A DNA stretch of 64,000 bases from Miltoncostaea sp963770865 (lineage in GTDB: Bacteria; Actinomycetota; Thermoleophilia; Miltoncostaeales; Miltoncostaeaceae): NCBI GenBank assembly GCA_963770865.1, contig CAVYRD010000013.1, forward strand, positions 372,001-436,000, written 5' to 3'. A program made the translations under genes and the position numbers. The first letter of the stretch is position 1. Every line of letters starts with the position of its first letter. Below are positions 44,607-53,037 of the stretch, in pieces. The notes under the pieces were generated by a model, which worked only from the letters and a program-made list of their open reading frames with translations, did not search any database and was not told the origin of the DNA.

Positions 44607-45374
44607 TCAGTCCCCGATCGAGCGGTAGCTCCGCACCGTCAGCGGGATGCCGATCAGGCCGAGGCCGGCGATCACCGCGGCGGCGATCCCGAGACCGGGC
44701 CAGTCGTAGCCGGAGAGCATCAGCTCGCGCATCGGGCGCAGGACGTACTCGGCCGGGTTCGCGCTGACGATGGCGCGCATCACGGGGCTGCTGATCTGCT
44801 CCGGCTGCTGGTACGCCGAGGTCATGAAGATCAGCAGGTAGGCCATCGGCAGGATCGCCTGGACGACGGCGCCGTCCCGCGTCCGGACCGCCATGATCGC
44901 GGTGAGCACGCCGAAGGTCACGACGCCGAGCAGCGTCCCGAGCAGGATCATCAGCGCCGCGCCGGCGACGCCCGTCTGGACGCGCGCGCCGAGCGCGATC
45001 GCCAGGCCGAGGACCGCCGCGGCCTGCACGCAGAGCCGCACCCCGTCGCCGATGAGCCGACCGGCCACGATCGTGCCGATCGAGACCGGGGCCGTCAGCA
45101 GCTTGAAGACGTAGCGGCTGCCGAAGTCGTCGGCCAGGGCGACGGCGGCGTTGCCGATCCCCGGCACCGTCGTGAGGAGGATCGCCGTCGGCCCGAGGTA
45201 CTCGTAGTAGTTGTCCGTAGGAAAGCCGGGCAGCCGGGTGACGCCCTCGAACAGGGCCCCGAAGACGAGGAACATCATCAGGACCGGCGCCAGGGAGAAG
45301 CCGAGCAGGATGGGGTTGCGGCGGAACTGCGCGACCGACCTCTCCGCCAGCAGGAGGCTCGCGGGCGCGCTCAT
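44607..45374 (-). CDS. ABC-2 type transporter permease
   Basis: 255 residues. After an N-terminal amphipathic stretch (LLLAERSVAQFRRNPILLGF) there are six predicted membrane helices, including LAPVLMMFLVFGALFEGV, VQAAAVLGLAIALGARV, AALMILLGTLLGVVTFGVLT, AILPMAYLLIFMTSAYQQP and LGIAAAVIAGLGLIGIPLTV. SANPAEYVLRPMRELML before the last helix is typical of ABC-2/DrrB-type exporters. The ATG overlaps the ATPase stop (ATGA). It pairs with that ATPase as an exporter of drugs, lipids or a similar compound. Confidence 0.85.
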   Translation of the reverse strand: MSAPASLLLAERSVAQFRRNPILLGFSLAPVLMMFLVFGALFEGVTRLPGFPTDNYYEYLGPTAILLTTVPGIGNAAVALADDFGSRYVFKLLTAPVSIGTIVAGRLIGDGVRLCVQAAAVLGLAIALGARVQTGVAGAALMILLGTLLGVVTFGVLTAIMAVRTRDGAVVQAILPMAYLLIFMTSAYQQPEQISSPVMRAIVSANPAEYVLRPMRELMLSGYDWPGLGIAAAVIAGLGLIGIPLTVRSYRSIGD

Positions 45375-46210
45375 GCCGCCGTCTCCAGACGGACGGCCGG
45401 CGCGGGGGCCCGCCCGGTGTGGTGCAGCCAGACGTCCTCGAGGGAGCCGCCGACCGAGGCGGCGAGGGCCTCGGGGGATCCCTCGGCCACGAGGACCCCG
45501 CCATTCATGATCCCGATGCGGTCGCACAGGCGCTCCGCCTCGTCCATGTGATGGGTGGTCAAAAGGACGGTGACCCCCAGGTGCGCACGCATCCGGCGCA
45601 GCGCCTCCCAGATCGCGGAGCGCGCTCGCGGATCGAGGCCCTCGGTCGGCTCGTCCAGGAACACGACCGCGGGCAGGTGCACCAGCGCGGACGCCAGGTC
45701 GGCGCGGCGCCGCATGCCGCCCGAGAGCCCGCTCAGACGGCGGTCGGCCACGTCGGCGAGGTTGACGACGGCCAGCAGCAGCGCCGCGCGGCCCATCGCC
45801 TCGCTGCGCCGAAGGCCCTGCAGGCGCCCCTGGAGCACGAGGAGCTCGCGGGGCGTGGCGAGGGGGTCGACGCCGGCCTCCTGCATCGCGAAGCCGACGC
45901 GGCGGCGGACCTGGCGGGCCTCGCGCACCACGTCGGCGCCGGCGACGCGGGCGCGCCCGGAGGTCGGCCGCACGAGCGTGCCCAGCATGTTGACGGTCGT
46001 CGACTTGCCCGCGCCGTTCGGCCCGAGCAATCCGTAGCACTCGCCGGACGCTACGCGGATGGTCACGCCGCGCACGGCGGTGGTCCCGTCCGGGTACGTC
46101 TTGGCGAGATCCTCGGTCGCGATCGCATCGGCGTCGGGATCGCGGGCGTCGTCCGCGCGCGTTCTGAGCTGCACGAGCTCGTCGAGCGCGCGCTCGAGTC
46201 GGTCGTTCAT
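45371..46210 (-). CDS. ABC transporter ATP-binding protein (DrrA-like)
   Basis: 279 residues. Walker A GLLGPNGAGKSTTVNML, Q-loop GFAMQEAGVDPLATPRELL, signature RLSGLSGGMRRRADLASALV, Walker B PAVVFLDEPTEGLDPRAR and switch His in VLLTTHHMDEAERLCDR are all intact. An N-terminal ~25-residue acidic/helical extension precedes the ABC fold. The C-terminal EGSPEALAASVGGSLEDVWL is of the DrrA type. It is translationally coupled to the permease and lies 24 bp after the sigma factor gene in the same direction. The pair should export a hydrophobic compound. Confidence 0.9.
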   Translation of the reverse strand: MNDRLERALDELVQLRTRADDARDPDADAIATEDLAKTYPDGTTAVRGVTIRVASGECYGLLGPNGAGKSTTVNMLGTLVRPTSGRARVAGADVVREARQVRRRVGFAMQEAGVDPLATPRELLVLQGRLQGLRRSEAMGRAALLLAVVNLADVADRRLSGLSGGMRRRADLASALVHLPAVVFLDEPTEGLDPRARSAIWEALRRMRAHLGVTVLLTTHHMDEAERLCDRIGIMNGGVLVAEGSPEALAASVGGSLEDVWLHHTGRAPAPAVRLETAA

Positions 46211-46234
46211 GGTCGCTCCTCGGTGTGTGGTGCG

Positions 46235-46831
46235 TCAGGCGGAGGCGCGGCAGCGCGCGCACGAGCCGCCGCGCGGGCGGTACTCGGTGATGCCGCCGCG
46301 ACGGTCCACCGCGACGTGGCAGCAGTCGAGCAGCAATGTCTTCAGCTGGGCGCGGCCGCGCTGGACGCGCGACTTCGCGCCGGAGAGGGAGATGCCGAGC
46401 CGGCTCGCCGCCTCGGCCTGGGTCAGGCCGTCCAGCTCGACGAGCGTCAGTGCGTCGCGCGTCCCCTCGGGCAACCGCCCGATCAGCGGGCGCAGGCAAG
46501 CGGAGAGCTCGCGCCGCAGGCCCTCGGTCTCCGGCTCGCCCGGGGGCTCGGATGCGCGCTCGTCGAGATCGGTGGCCGCGCCCGCCGCGATCTCCGGGCG
46601 GGCGGCGCTGCGGCGGTAGTGGTCGGTGATCGCGTTCTGGGCGATCCGGTGGACCCAGGCGGCCACCCGGTCGGCGCCCGCCAGCTCGTCGGCGTGGCGG
46701 TGGATGCGGAGCATGACCTCCTGCAGCACGTCCTCGGCGTCCTCGGGGCGGGCCACGCGGCGCCGGATGTACGCGGACAGGGGGCCGCGCAGCTCGTGCC
46801 AGGCGGAGAGGGGATCGGCGACGGTGCTCAT
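46235..46831 (-). CDS. sigZ: SigZ-like ECF RNA polymerase sigma factor with Cys-rich tail
   Basis: 198 residues. Region 2 is LSAYIRRRVARPEDAEDVLQ, EVMLRIHRHADELAGADRVA and AWVHRIAQNAITDHYRR. Region 4 is LPEGTRDALTLVELDGLTQA, EAASRLGISLSGAKSRVQRG. The C-terminus LLLDCCHVAVDRRGGITEYR and PRGGSCARCRASA adds four Cys, which could bind a metal or sense thiol redox. No separate anti-sigma gene is adjacent. The start overlaps the DUF2703 stop by 4 bp, and ABC exporter genes follow, so one operon of four genes is likely. SigZ naming is by pattern. Confidence 0.85.
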   Translation of the reverse strand: MSTVADPLSAWHELRGPLSAYIRRRVARPEDAEDVLQEVMLRIHRHADELAGADRVAAWVHRIAQNAITDHYRRSAARPEIAAGAATDLDERASEPPGEPETEGLRRELSACLRPLIGRLPEGTRDALTLVELDGLTQAEAASRLGISLSGAKSRVQRGRAQLKTLLLDCCHVAVDRRGGITEYRPRGGSCARCRASA

Positions 46832-47277
46832 GAGCAGCACCCCCGGGGCGCCGCGGTGCCAGCCGCACCGGCCGCGAGCCCGGCCACGATCGCCTCGACG
46901 ATCAGCGCGACCGGCGGCGCCGCGTGATCGCGCCCGGCGTGGCGCCAGACACGGCAGGCGGCGTCGGGCCCGCAGCCGCACCCGCAGCCATCGCCGCAGG
47001 CGCTCGCGAGGGGCTCCGGGGAGATGTCGCGGCCATTCACGCGGATCGTCGGCGCAACCGTGAGGCCAAGCTCCCGGGCCTGCTCATCCGAGCGGACGTG
47101 GACCCGGCGCAGCTCGACCCGGGTGCCCGTCGCCCGCAGCACCCCGTCGGCGGCGACGAGGGCGGCATCGACGTTGGCGTCGGTGGCACCGCAGCGCCCG
47201 CAGCCCTGCACGTCGCGCAACAGGACGTCGATCGCCATCGTGCGTCCCGCGCCCGGAGTCCGCGCTCCCGCCGTCAT
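46828..47277 (-). CDS. DUF2703-like Cys-rich thioredoxin-fold protein
   Basis: 149 residues from ATG at 47277, preceded by GGGAGG. MAIDVLLRDVQGCGRCGATD has a CxxC at the redox-active position, and VELRRVHVRSDEQARELGLT then VAPTIRVNGRDISPEPLASA fit the thioredoxin-like fold. CGDGCGCGCGPDAACRVWRH is the Cys cluster typical of DUF2703, and GTAAPRGCCS ends the protein. It is likely a cytosolic thiol or metal-handling protein. It is the first gene of the operon with the Cys-tailed sigma factor, so it may report thiol or metal status to it (inference). Confidence 0.75.
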   Translation of the reverse strand: MTAGARTPGAGRTMAIDVLLRDVQGCGRCGATDANVDAALVAADGVLRATGTRVELRRVHVRSDEQARELGLTVAPTIRVNGRDISPEPLASACGDGCGCGCGPDAACRVWRHAGRDHAAPPVALIVEAIVAGLAAGAAGTAAPRGCCS

Positions 47278-47391
47278 CGTCCGATCCTCCCCGCTTCGTC
47301 CGTGTGGGTCATCACCCGTACAGACGCACGCCCCCCGGAAAGGACGCATCCGCGCGACCGTGCGCAGCTGCGGCGGATGGCATCGTCGGCG

Positions 47392-47808
47392 CTAGCGGTC
47401 TTCGGTGCCCGCCATTCGGCGCACGACGGCGTCGATGCCCGCGCCCTCGCGTTCGACTTCGTCGACGTAGAGACGCCCCCACGTGATGCGGTCGTCGCAC
47501 GTGCCGAAGATCAGGACGCCGCGCTCCTCGAGCGGCGCGCCGTCCGCCTTGGTTCCCGTCCAGTGGATCTCCACAAAGACGGTGTCGCCATCGACCGCCG
47601 ACCTGAGGATCTCTGCGTGGAGGTCGGGGATGCCCTCGAGCAGCGCCGACCAGTTGGCGCGCACCTGGGCGCTCCCGTGGAAAGTCCGCGACGGAAACAG
47701 CGGCTGCTCGCTGAGGTAGTCCTCGTGGAAGCAGGCGAGCATCCCCTCGAGGTCGTGCGCGTTCTGCGCGGCGGTCAGCCGGTCCATCACGGCCCGCGGG
47801 TCGCCCAT
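47392..47808 (-). CDS. SnoaL-like (NTF2-fold) protein
   Basis: 138 residues. MGDPRAVMDRLTAAQNAHDL and EGMLACFHEDYLSEQPLFPS start the fold. FHGSAQVRANWSALLEGIPD, LRSAVDGDTVFVEIHWTGTK and LEERGVLIFGTCDDRITWGR follow. It is a small-molecule-binding or isomerase fold without a predictable substrate. It stands apart from the DUF2703-SigZ operon by 114 bp in the same direction. It is only distantly similar to the SnoaL-like protein at 20812. Confidence 0.75.
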   Translation of the reverse strand: MGDPRAVMDRLTAAQNAHDLEGMLACFHEDYLSEQPLFPSRTFHGSAQVRANWSALLEGIPDLHAEILRSAVDGDTVFVEIHWTGTKADGAPLEERGVLIFGTCDDRITWGRLYVDEVEREGAGIDAVVRRMAGTEDR

Positions 47809-47983
47809 GGGGCGAGCCTACGCCGGGGGCCGCGGCCGCGGCAACGCCGCGGGCGGCTCGTCGTCGCGTATGGGCTGGCCGAACTCGGAGGCTCGGCTCG
47901 TTGGCATGGGAGGACGCGGTGGTGGTACTCATCGGTGGCTCCTTTCGGTGGCCCTCTCGGGCACGGGGACCGCGGGAGCGACG

Positions 47984-48106
47984 TCAGGCGATCCGCGGCG
48001 CATCGGGACGAAACGCACGGGGGGCGGGCGCGACGGTGCCGATCCAGCGGCGCCGGCGAGCGAAGCCCATCCGGTCGATAAGGGCGGCGGGGGTCTCGAT
48101 GGTCAT
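47984..48106 (-). CDS. Possible 40-residue peptide
   Basis: ATG at 48106 preceded by GGAGAGG. MTIETPAALIDRMGFARRRR then WIGTVAPAPRAFRPDAPRIA, basic and without membrane segment. A second ATG with AAGGAG lies at 47932 and opens MSTTTASSHANEPSLR, but its frame decays. Both may be leader peptides or remnants. No family. Confidence 0.3.
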   Translation of the reverse strand: MTIETPAALIDRMGFARRRRWIGTVAPAPRAFRPDAPRIA

Positions 48107-48272
48107 CTGCCTCTCCAGTCGTCGGGCGCGCGGGGCGCCGTGGCGGTGCGTGAGGACAGTGGAGCGGGGCCGGGGAAAGATGCGGTTGGAGCCCGGTAAA
48201 GACGCGTTGACCGGACGGACGAGGGACGCCCGCCGCGGCACCGAGCCCGACGCTGTCTGGGGCCAAACCACG

Positions 48273-48420
48273 TTGACGATTACGTTGACGTTGACCGACT
48301 CCGGTGTCCTTCCCTGTCACTCCCTGGCCATCTCAGATCGCGCTATGCAGCACTTTCACGACCGGGACGGACAGGCGCGGACACCCGGCGATGTCTCGTC
48401 TGAAAGGATCGACGGATCGG
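48273..48420 (+). other. Degenerate integration scar C
   Basis: 48273-48394 carries the shared arm in its fullest form (TGACGATTACGTTGACGTTG, CTCCGGTGTCCTTCCCTGTC, GGACACCCGGCGATGT). From 48395 the tRNA half begins as CTCGTCTGAAAGGATCGACG and then loses similarity before the T-loop is complete, so the acceptor end has been lost or mutated. Confidence 0.6.
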
Positions 48421-48592
48421 TCCAGCTCTCGTGTCTGCGAGCCCACGTATGTCCGGTTGGCGTGCGCCCGGATCGGGGCAGGCCCGTCCGTCCCTCGCCG
48501 CCCCGGCCGAAAGCCGCCGGGAGAGAAGGCCGGACGGCATCGCAGTTCGGCTCGGCAAAGAATCCGTGACGACCCTCGCGCGCGCCGCTCGC

Positions 48593-48802
48593 CTACGTCT
48601 CGTCTCCCATGGGGGGCCCGAGGACAGGCGAGGACCTCACACGATCAGGAGGAGGCGCCGGCAACAGCGGCCTTCCCCCGAGGGCGCGCTCCATGCGCGC
48701 AAGGACCGACTGTCGCTCGAGGTGCTCGAAGAACCGTGCCCGCGCCTGACAGAACTCCTCCCAGTCGCCGCGGTCCTCGTGGAGCCGGTTCGACTCGTTC
48801 AT
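48593..48802 (-). CDS. Small DWEEF-type protein coupled to the PASTA membrane protein
   Basis: 69 residues from ATG at 48802, which overlaps the stop of the upstream gene (ATGA). MNESNRLHEDRGDWEEFCQA then RARFFEHLERQSVLARMERA shares DWE-F-AR-RFF with the small proteins at 32901 and 39288. The tail is Pro-rich. No family known. Translational coupling at all three loci suggests a small partner or tag-along protein, or part of the mobile sequence near the scars. Confidence 0.5.
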   Translation of the reverse strand: MNESNRLHEDRGDWEEFCQARARFFEHLERQSVLARMERALGGRPLLPAPPPDRVRSSPVLGPPMGDET

Positions 48803-50475
48803 CGGGCGGCTCGGCATCGGGGCCCGACGCGGCCCGCGCGAGAGACCTGACAGGCGGCCAGACTCGGCCTGATCAGGTAGTCGCCTGCGAAGGTGGCAGA
48901 GAGAAGGGCGGCTCGGCCCGCACGCAGCGCCGATCGAAGTCGGCGGCCCGAGACGCTCGCCATCGCCGCCGTCGGTGGCTGTGCGATCCGGCCTGTGACC
49001 GGGTCGTAGCCGAACGGCGCCCGCAGGTCGATGACCGGCCCATGCCCGTGGGAAGGCGACTCGAGCACGACGCCGCGGTCCAGTGGCGGTCCAAGAGCGG
49101 AGCCCTGCGGCACGCGGCCGCCCTCGACCACCGAAACCAGCAGCCCCTTCAGCGCCTGGAGATACGTCGTCCCAGCAGGGAAGGTCAGCGACGGCCGCGC
49201 TCGTGAGTCGGAGAGGCGCATGAGAGCCCCGTCGGCTCCGCGCGAGAGCCAGGGCAGGACCCCGGATAGCGCCGGGTCGGCCTGGCGCGAGCGGGCGCTC
49301 CCGGGCACGCAGTCCCAGGGACCCGCATCGGACCGTGTGAGGAGGCAGTCGTCGGCCACTACGGCCAGGACGATCGGCGTGCCGCGCGGCACGAGTGTCC
49401 CCGCGGGCGGGAACTGGCCGACGACCGTCCCCGCGGGACGACTCTCGGTGGCGCTGAGGCGCACTCCAGCGCGTCCGGGCGTCCCGTAGAGGCCGGGCGC
49501 CGCATAGCCGGAGCGCACGAAATCCTCGAGGGAGATGAGCGAGCCTCCACCCGTCGGGTCACCGGCCCGTGCCAGGGCGCCGTCGCTGAGCGCCGGCAGG
49601 TACCCGACGTGCGCGAAGAGGCCGAGGCCGGAGGCCTGGGCGGCGGCGAGTGCGTCGGGCAGCTGCTCGCCGACGAACGTCGAAACGCTGATCGAGCCGG
49701 CCGAGTAGCGAGCCCCCGGCGGGAGCGCACTGGCGGGGCAGGCCGGGCCGGCACGGTCACCGCGCATCGTCTGGCAGGCGAGGAGCCGCGGGGCGACCAC
49801 CGTGACGCCGACCGGCAACGGGGTGCCCGCGGCGCCCGCCGCGGGGAACGTCACCGCCGCCTTACCGAGCGTGTAGTGAGGCCCGAGGATCGTCCCGCTG
49901 GGCACCAGGTATCCGAAGGGCGCCCGCAGATCGAGCCGGAGCGGGTCGCCGGGCCCCGCGGGCAGCGAGACGACCCTGCCCGCCGGAAGCGGTGCGCCGA
50001 GGCGCGTGCCCGTCGGCAGACCACCTTCGCGCGAGACCGCGTCGTAGAACCGCTGCAGGGCTGCGGCGTAGCCGGTTCCCGCCGGGAAGACGAGCGACGG
50101 GCGGAGTGGCACCTCCCGCATGGTCTGTTGCGCCCCGCCGGTGAGCCAGGGGGCGCCGTCGAGCGCCGGTGTCGCCGCGAAACGGCGGGCGGCGGTGTCG
50201 CTGACGAAGGCACCCCGGCGGCCCGTCGAGCCGGCATCCCAGTGGAAGAGGCTCGCCGCCAGCGCGGCGCCGGCGGCCACGAGCGCAGCGGCCACGACGA
50301 GCGGCCCGATGCGGCGGCGCCAGGAGACGGGGCCAAGCCGGCCCCGGCGTGACACCGGCCGCGATGGCAGCGCCGCAAGCGCCGCCGCGCGAAGGCGCGG
50401 CTCGACGTCTGCGGCCGGCTCCTCGATGACCGACAGCGCGCGCTGGAGACGAAGCTCAAGGTCGCCCGACATCAC
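48799..50475 (-). CDS. Membrane-anchored PASTA protein, probable anti-sigma partner
   Basis: 558 residues. Residues 1-55 are cytosolic (LELRLQRALSVIEEPAADVE), followed by one membrane helix RIGPLVVAAALVAAGAALAA, and the rest is outside. The extracytoplasmic part has two related ~145-residue modules (about 100-250 and 395-545), each with PWL, RPSL-FPAGT-Y, LRAPFGY and an ending ACQ...R.GP.C.A. They flank a PASTA-like segment (GDPTGGGSLISLEDFVRSGY, then PAGTVVGQFPPAGTLVPRGT). It overlaps the ECF sigma gene by 20 bp and likely acts as its membrane anti-sigma or sensor, perhaps reading cell-wall state. No zinc anti-sigma motif is visible. Confidence 0.75.
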   Translation of the reverse strand: MMSGDLELRLQRALSVIEEPAADVEPRLRAAALAALPSRPVSRRGRLGPVSWRRRIGPLVVAAALVAAGAALAASLFHWDAGSTGRRGAFVSDTAARRFAATPALDGAPWLTGGAQQTMREVPLRPSLVFPAGTGYAAALQRFYDAVSREGGLPTGTRLGAPLPAGRVVSLPAGPGDPLRLDLRAPFGYLVPSGTILGPHYTLGKAAVTFPAAGAAGTPLPVGVTVVAPRLLACQTMRGDRAGPACPASALPPGARYSAGSISVSTFVGEQLPDALAAAQASGLGLFAHVGYLPALSDGALARAGDPTGGGSLISLEDFVRSGYAAPGLYGTPGRAGVRLSATESRPAGTVVGQFPPAGTLVPRGTPIVLAVVADDCLLTRSDAGPWDCVPGSARSRQADPALSGVLPWLSRGADGALMRLSDSRARPSLTFPAGTTYLQALKGLLVSVVEGGRVPQGSALGPPLDRGVVLESPSHGHGPVIDLRAPFGYDPVTGRIAQPPTAAMASVSGRRLRSALRAGRAALLSATFAGDYLIRPSLAACQVSRAGRVGPRCRAAR

Positions 50476-50989
50476 CCACCTCCAGTTGGACCCGGAGCTC
50501 GGCGAGCGCCCGGGCGAGCCGGGACTGCACCGTGCCCACCGGCACGCCGACCAGCTCGGCGATCTCGGCGACCGGGTGGCCGAGCCCGTACCTGAGGATC
50601 ACCACGACCCTCCGCTCCGCCGGCAGCATCGCGACGATCCTCAGCAGTTCGTGATCGAGGCCCTCGGGGTCGGCGGCCGCCGGTTCGGCGATCGCCTCGA
50701 GCGAGACCGTGCGCCGCTCGTCGCGAAGGAGGTTGAGGGCGCGGTTGGCCACGATCCGGTGCAGCCACGCCCCGAACGGCCGTCGGGCGTCGAAGCGATC
50801 GAGCGCCCGGAAGGCGCGCTCGAAGGCGTCCTGGGTGACGTCCTCGGCGGCGGCCGCGTCGCCGGTTATCGCCCGCGCCGTCCGCCACGCGGCGCGCCAG
50901 TGGCGCGAGAAGAGCTCGTCGGCGGCCTCCCGAGAGCCCCGCCGCGCCTCCGCCACCAGGACGCTGTCCTTCTGCGTGTCGGTTCCCAC
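50456..50989 (-). CDS. ECF RNA polymerase sigma factor
   Basis: 177 residues with a GTG start. Region 2: EAADELFSRHWRAAWRTARA, AAAEDVTQDAFERAFRALDR and GAWLHRIVANRALNLLRDER. Region 4: LPAERRVVVILRYGLGHPVA and EIAELVGVPVGTVQSRLARA. Both are complete. Its 3' end overlaps the membrane PASTA gene, the standard arrangement of an ECF sigma and its membrane regulator. It should drive a regulon in response to an envelope signal. The intergenic space to 51104 holds the likely autoregulated promoter, but I could not identify its elements. Confidence 0.9.
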   Translation of the reverse strand: MGTDTQKDSVLVAEARRGSREAADELFSRHWRAAWRTARAITGDAAAAEDVTQDAFERAFRALDRFDARRPFGAWLHRIVANRALNLLRDERRTVSLEAIAEPAAADPEGLDHELLRIVAMLPAERRVVVILRYGLGHPVAEIAELVGVPVGTVQSRLARALAELRVQLEVGDVGRP

Positions 50990-51103
50990 GCCCTCACAAC
51001 CCGTGAGCCGGCGATTCCGGTCCCGACCCTGTCACGCCTGAGCGGTAGGCGACACATGACGCGTCGGCCTCGGCCCGTCGGGGACGGCCGCAACTCCGCC
51101 TAG

Positions 51104-52300
51104 GTGTGGCGCCTACGGCGCTCGGCCAGCCCCTTGCGGCCCGTCTTTCGTTCGCTCAGAGGGGAGACGGCGAGACCCGGGCTCTTCCCAGTGCTGAGCT
51201 CTCAGCCGTCCCTGGAGCCTGAGAGACTGCTCGCTAAGCCGACGACCGACGGGAGTAACGTGCCCACGCCGAACGGCAGCCCCGTCAGGCAGCGGGACTT
51301 CGTCTGGCAGACGACCAACCTCACCAAGGACGGGAGCGGCACCTGGACGATCACGCCCGCAGGGCGGGACGTGCTCGCCCGGATCTCTGACCCGACGGCC
51401 TTCTACCAGGAGAGCGCCCGTCTCTTCGCCGAGTGGAAGAAGGAACGCGACAGGACTCGCCGCCGAGCCTGGCTCGTTCGCGGGTCCTCCGTGTCGGGGG
51501 TGAATCTGGTCCCGGAGTGGCTGACGGGTGGCTTCACGAGCCTGGCCGCGTCCCAGTTGCGCCCGATCTCGGCAGGGATCGGTCTGGAGGAACTGGAAGC
51601 GCAGGCGACCGAGGACTACAGCCACCTGACCCGGCACGAGACCAAGGCCAAAGTCGAGGAGATCGTCTCCTTCGTTTCGCGGATGCGCCCCGGCGACCTA
51701 GTGGTCACCTCGAGTGACGAGCGCATCTACATCGGGGATCTGACGGGCGACTGGAGCCATGAGGAATCCGAGGGTGGCCGCTCGAACCTGAGACGAGGCG
51801 TCTCCTGGCGTAACGCGGATGCGCCGGTCGCCTACGGCGAGCTCCCCGCGCCCCTTCCGGCGCGTCTTCAGGCCGGCGGCACCCTCGTCGATCTCACGGC
51901 GGACCTCGCCTGATCGAGGCAATCGGGGTCGCCGTGCCCGCGGGCGAGAACGAGGACGAGAGGGCCGTGGCCCCCGAGCTCAGGCGCCATGAGCATCTGC
52001 GCGAGCCCTCGGGGGCCCTGGCCGCGGAGCTCTTCGTCGAGCACCGCTGGCTGTCCGAGGTGCGCGAGGTCCTGAACGAGCGACGCCAGGTCGTCTTCTA
52101 CGGGCCACCTGGCACCGGCAAGACCTACGTCGCCCGCAAGCTCGCCGCCGACCTCGTGGGCTCCGAGCAGGTCAAGCTCGTCCAGTTCCACCCGGCCTAC
52201 ACCCACGAGGACTTCTTCGAGGGCTATCGCCCCGCCCAGGGTGCGGCGGAGGGCACGATCGGCTTCGAGCTGAAGGCGGGCCCGCTGCGCCAGCTGGCCG
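51104..52300 (+). pseudogene. Truncated McrB-like type IV restriction protein
   Basis: The N-terminal part reads WQTTNLTKDGSGTWTITPAG, AFYQESARLFAEWKKERDRT and ETKAKVEEIVSFVSRMRPGD, ending TLVDLTADLA. A frame change at ~51913 leads to LIEAIGVAVPAGENEDERAV and the AAA+ start ERRQVVFYGPPGTGKTYVAR. HPAYTHEDFFEGYRPAQGAA then GFELKAGPLRQLA follow, after which homology stops. Walker A is present, but Walker B, the NTPase core end and the McrC nuclease are missing. McrBC cuts modified foreign DNA, and this copy cannot. The start is uncertain (GTG near 51260 possible). Confidence 0.6.
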
Positions 52301-52438
52301 GCCGACACCGGGCCCCGGCGCAACAAGCGCTGCGGTGGTTTGTGCGAACCCTTGCGCGGAGCCCCGCCACTGACCTCAGGACGTCCCCCCCGGCCTTTGG
52401 GGCGCCCTTTCTGTGGATCGTTCCGACCGACCAGCCGC

Positions 52439-52957
52439 TCAGCGCCCGAGCGGCTCCCCTGGAAAGCGCACGCCGAAGCGCTGGATGAGGTCGGGGACGC
52501 TCGAGGGGTCCATCTCGAGCGCGTAGCGCTCGCACAGCGCGCCGAGCACTTCGGGGGCGGCCCCGGCGACGCCGCCGAGATCCACCAACTCTGCGAAGAA
52601 GCCCTCGAAACCGGCCGGGGAGATGATCTCGAGGATCCGGCAGGGCTGGTCGCCAGCGTTCCAGAAGGTGTGCCACTCCCCGCGGGGCTTGAAGACCAGG
52701 TCACCAGGTCCGGCCTCGAGCACCTGCTCGCCCAAGAGGGCCCCCATCCGCCCCTCGATGACGTAGCTGTACTCGTCCTCGCGGTTGTGGCGGTGTAGGG
52801 GAGCCGCCAGCGCGCGCGCCGACATCGGGTGCTCCACCAGCGAGAAGCGCTCGCCGGCCGCATCGCCGTCCACCATGAAGCGCACGCCGATGCTGCCGAG
52901 GAAGCCGCCCTTACCCTCGCTCGGTCCCAGCACGCGGGTCTCGTAGGTCAACGCCAT
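52439..52957 (-). CDS. Cupin-domain protein
   Basis: 172 residues. LAAPLHRHNREDEYSYVIEG is cupin motif 1 with His, His and Glu metal ligands, and VFKPRGEWHTFWNAGDQPCR is motif 2 with the third His. RILEIISPAGFEGFFAELVD is common in quercetinase-like cupins. It is likely a metal-binding dioxygenase, isomerase or sensor. It is divergent from a TetR regulator with a palindrome between them, so TetR probably controls it. Confidence 0.8.
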   Translation of the reverse strand: MALTYETRVLGPSEGKGGFLGSIGVRFMVDGDAAGERFSLVEHPMSARALAAPLHRHNREDEYSYVIEGRMGALLGEQVLEAGPGDLVFKPRGEWHTFWNAGDQPCRILEIISPAGFEGFFAELVDLGGVAGAAPEVLGALCERYALEMDPSSVPDLIQRFGVRFPGEPLGR

Positions 52958-52974
52958 CGCCGCCTCATTTCATC

Positions 52975-52988
52975 GGACACTAGTGTCC
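52975..52988. promoter_or_regulatory. Palindromic operator, probable TetR site
   Basis: GGACACTAGTGTCC is a perfect 14-bp palindrome in the 80-bp gap between the divergent cupin and TetR genes. A further half-site, CACTAGACC, follows at 52992-53000. The position suits shared repression of both genes. Confidence 0.6.
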
Positions 52989-53037
52989 TGCACACTAGAC
53001 CGGACCAGCCCCGTCGGTCAATATCGATCGAACACCG

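Noticed and set aside
41077..46927. Long plus-strand frames opposite the Gly-rich protein and the sigma/ABC operon
   Set aside because: Composition is antisense-like and no domain is visible, whereas the minus strand encodes intact ABC and sigma motifs.
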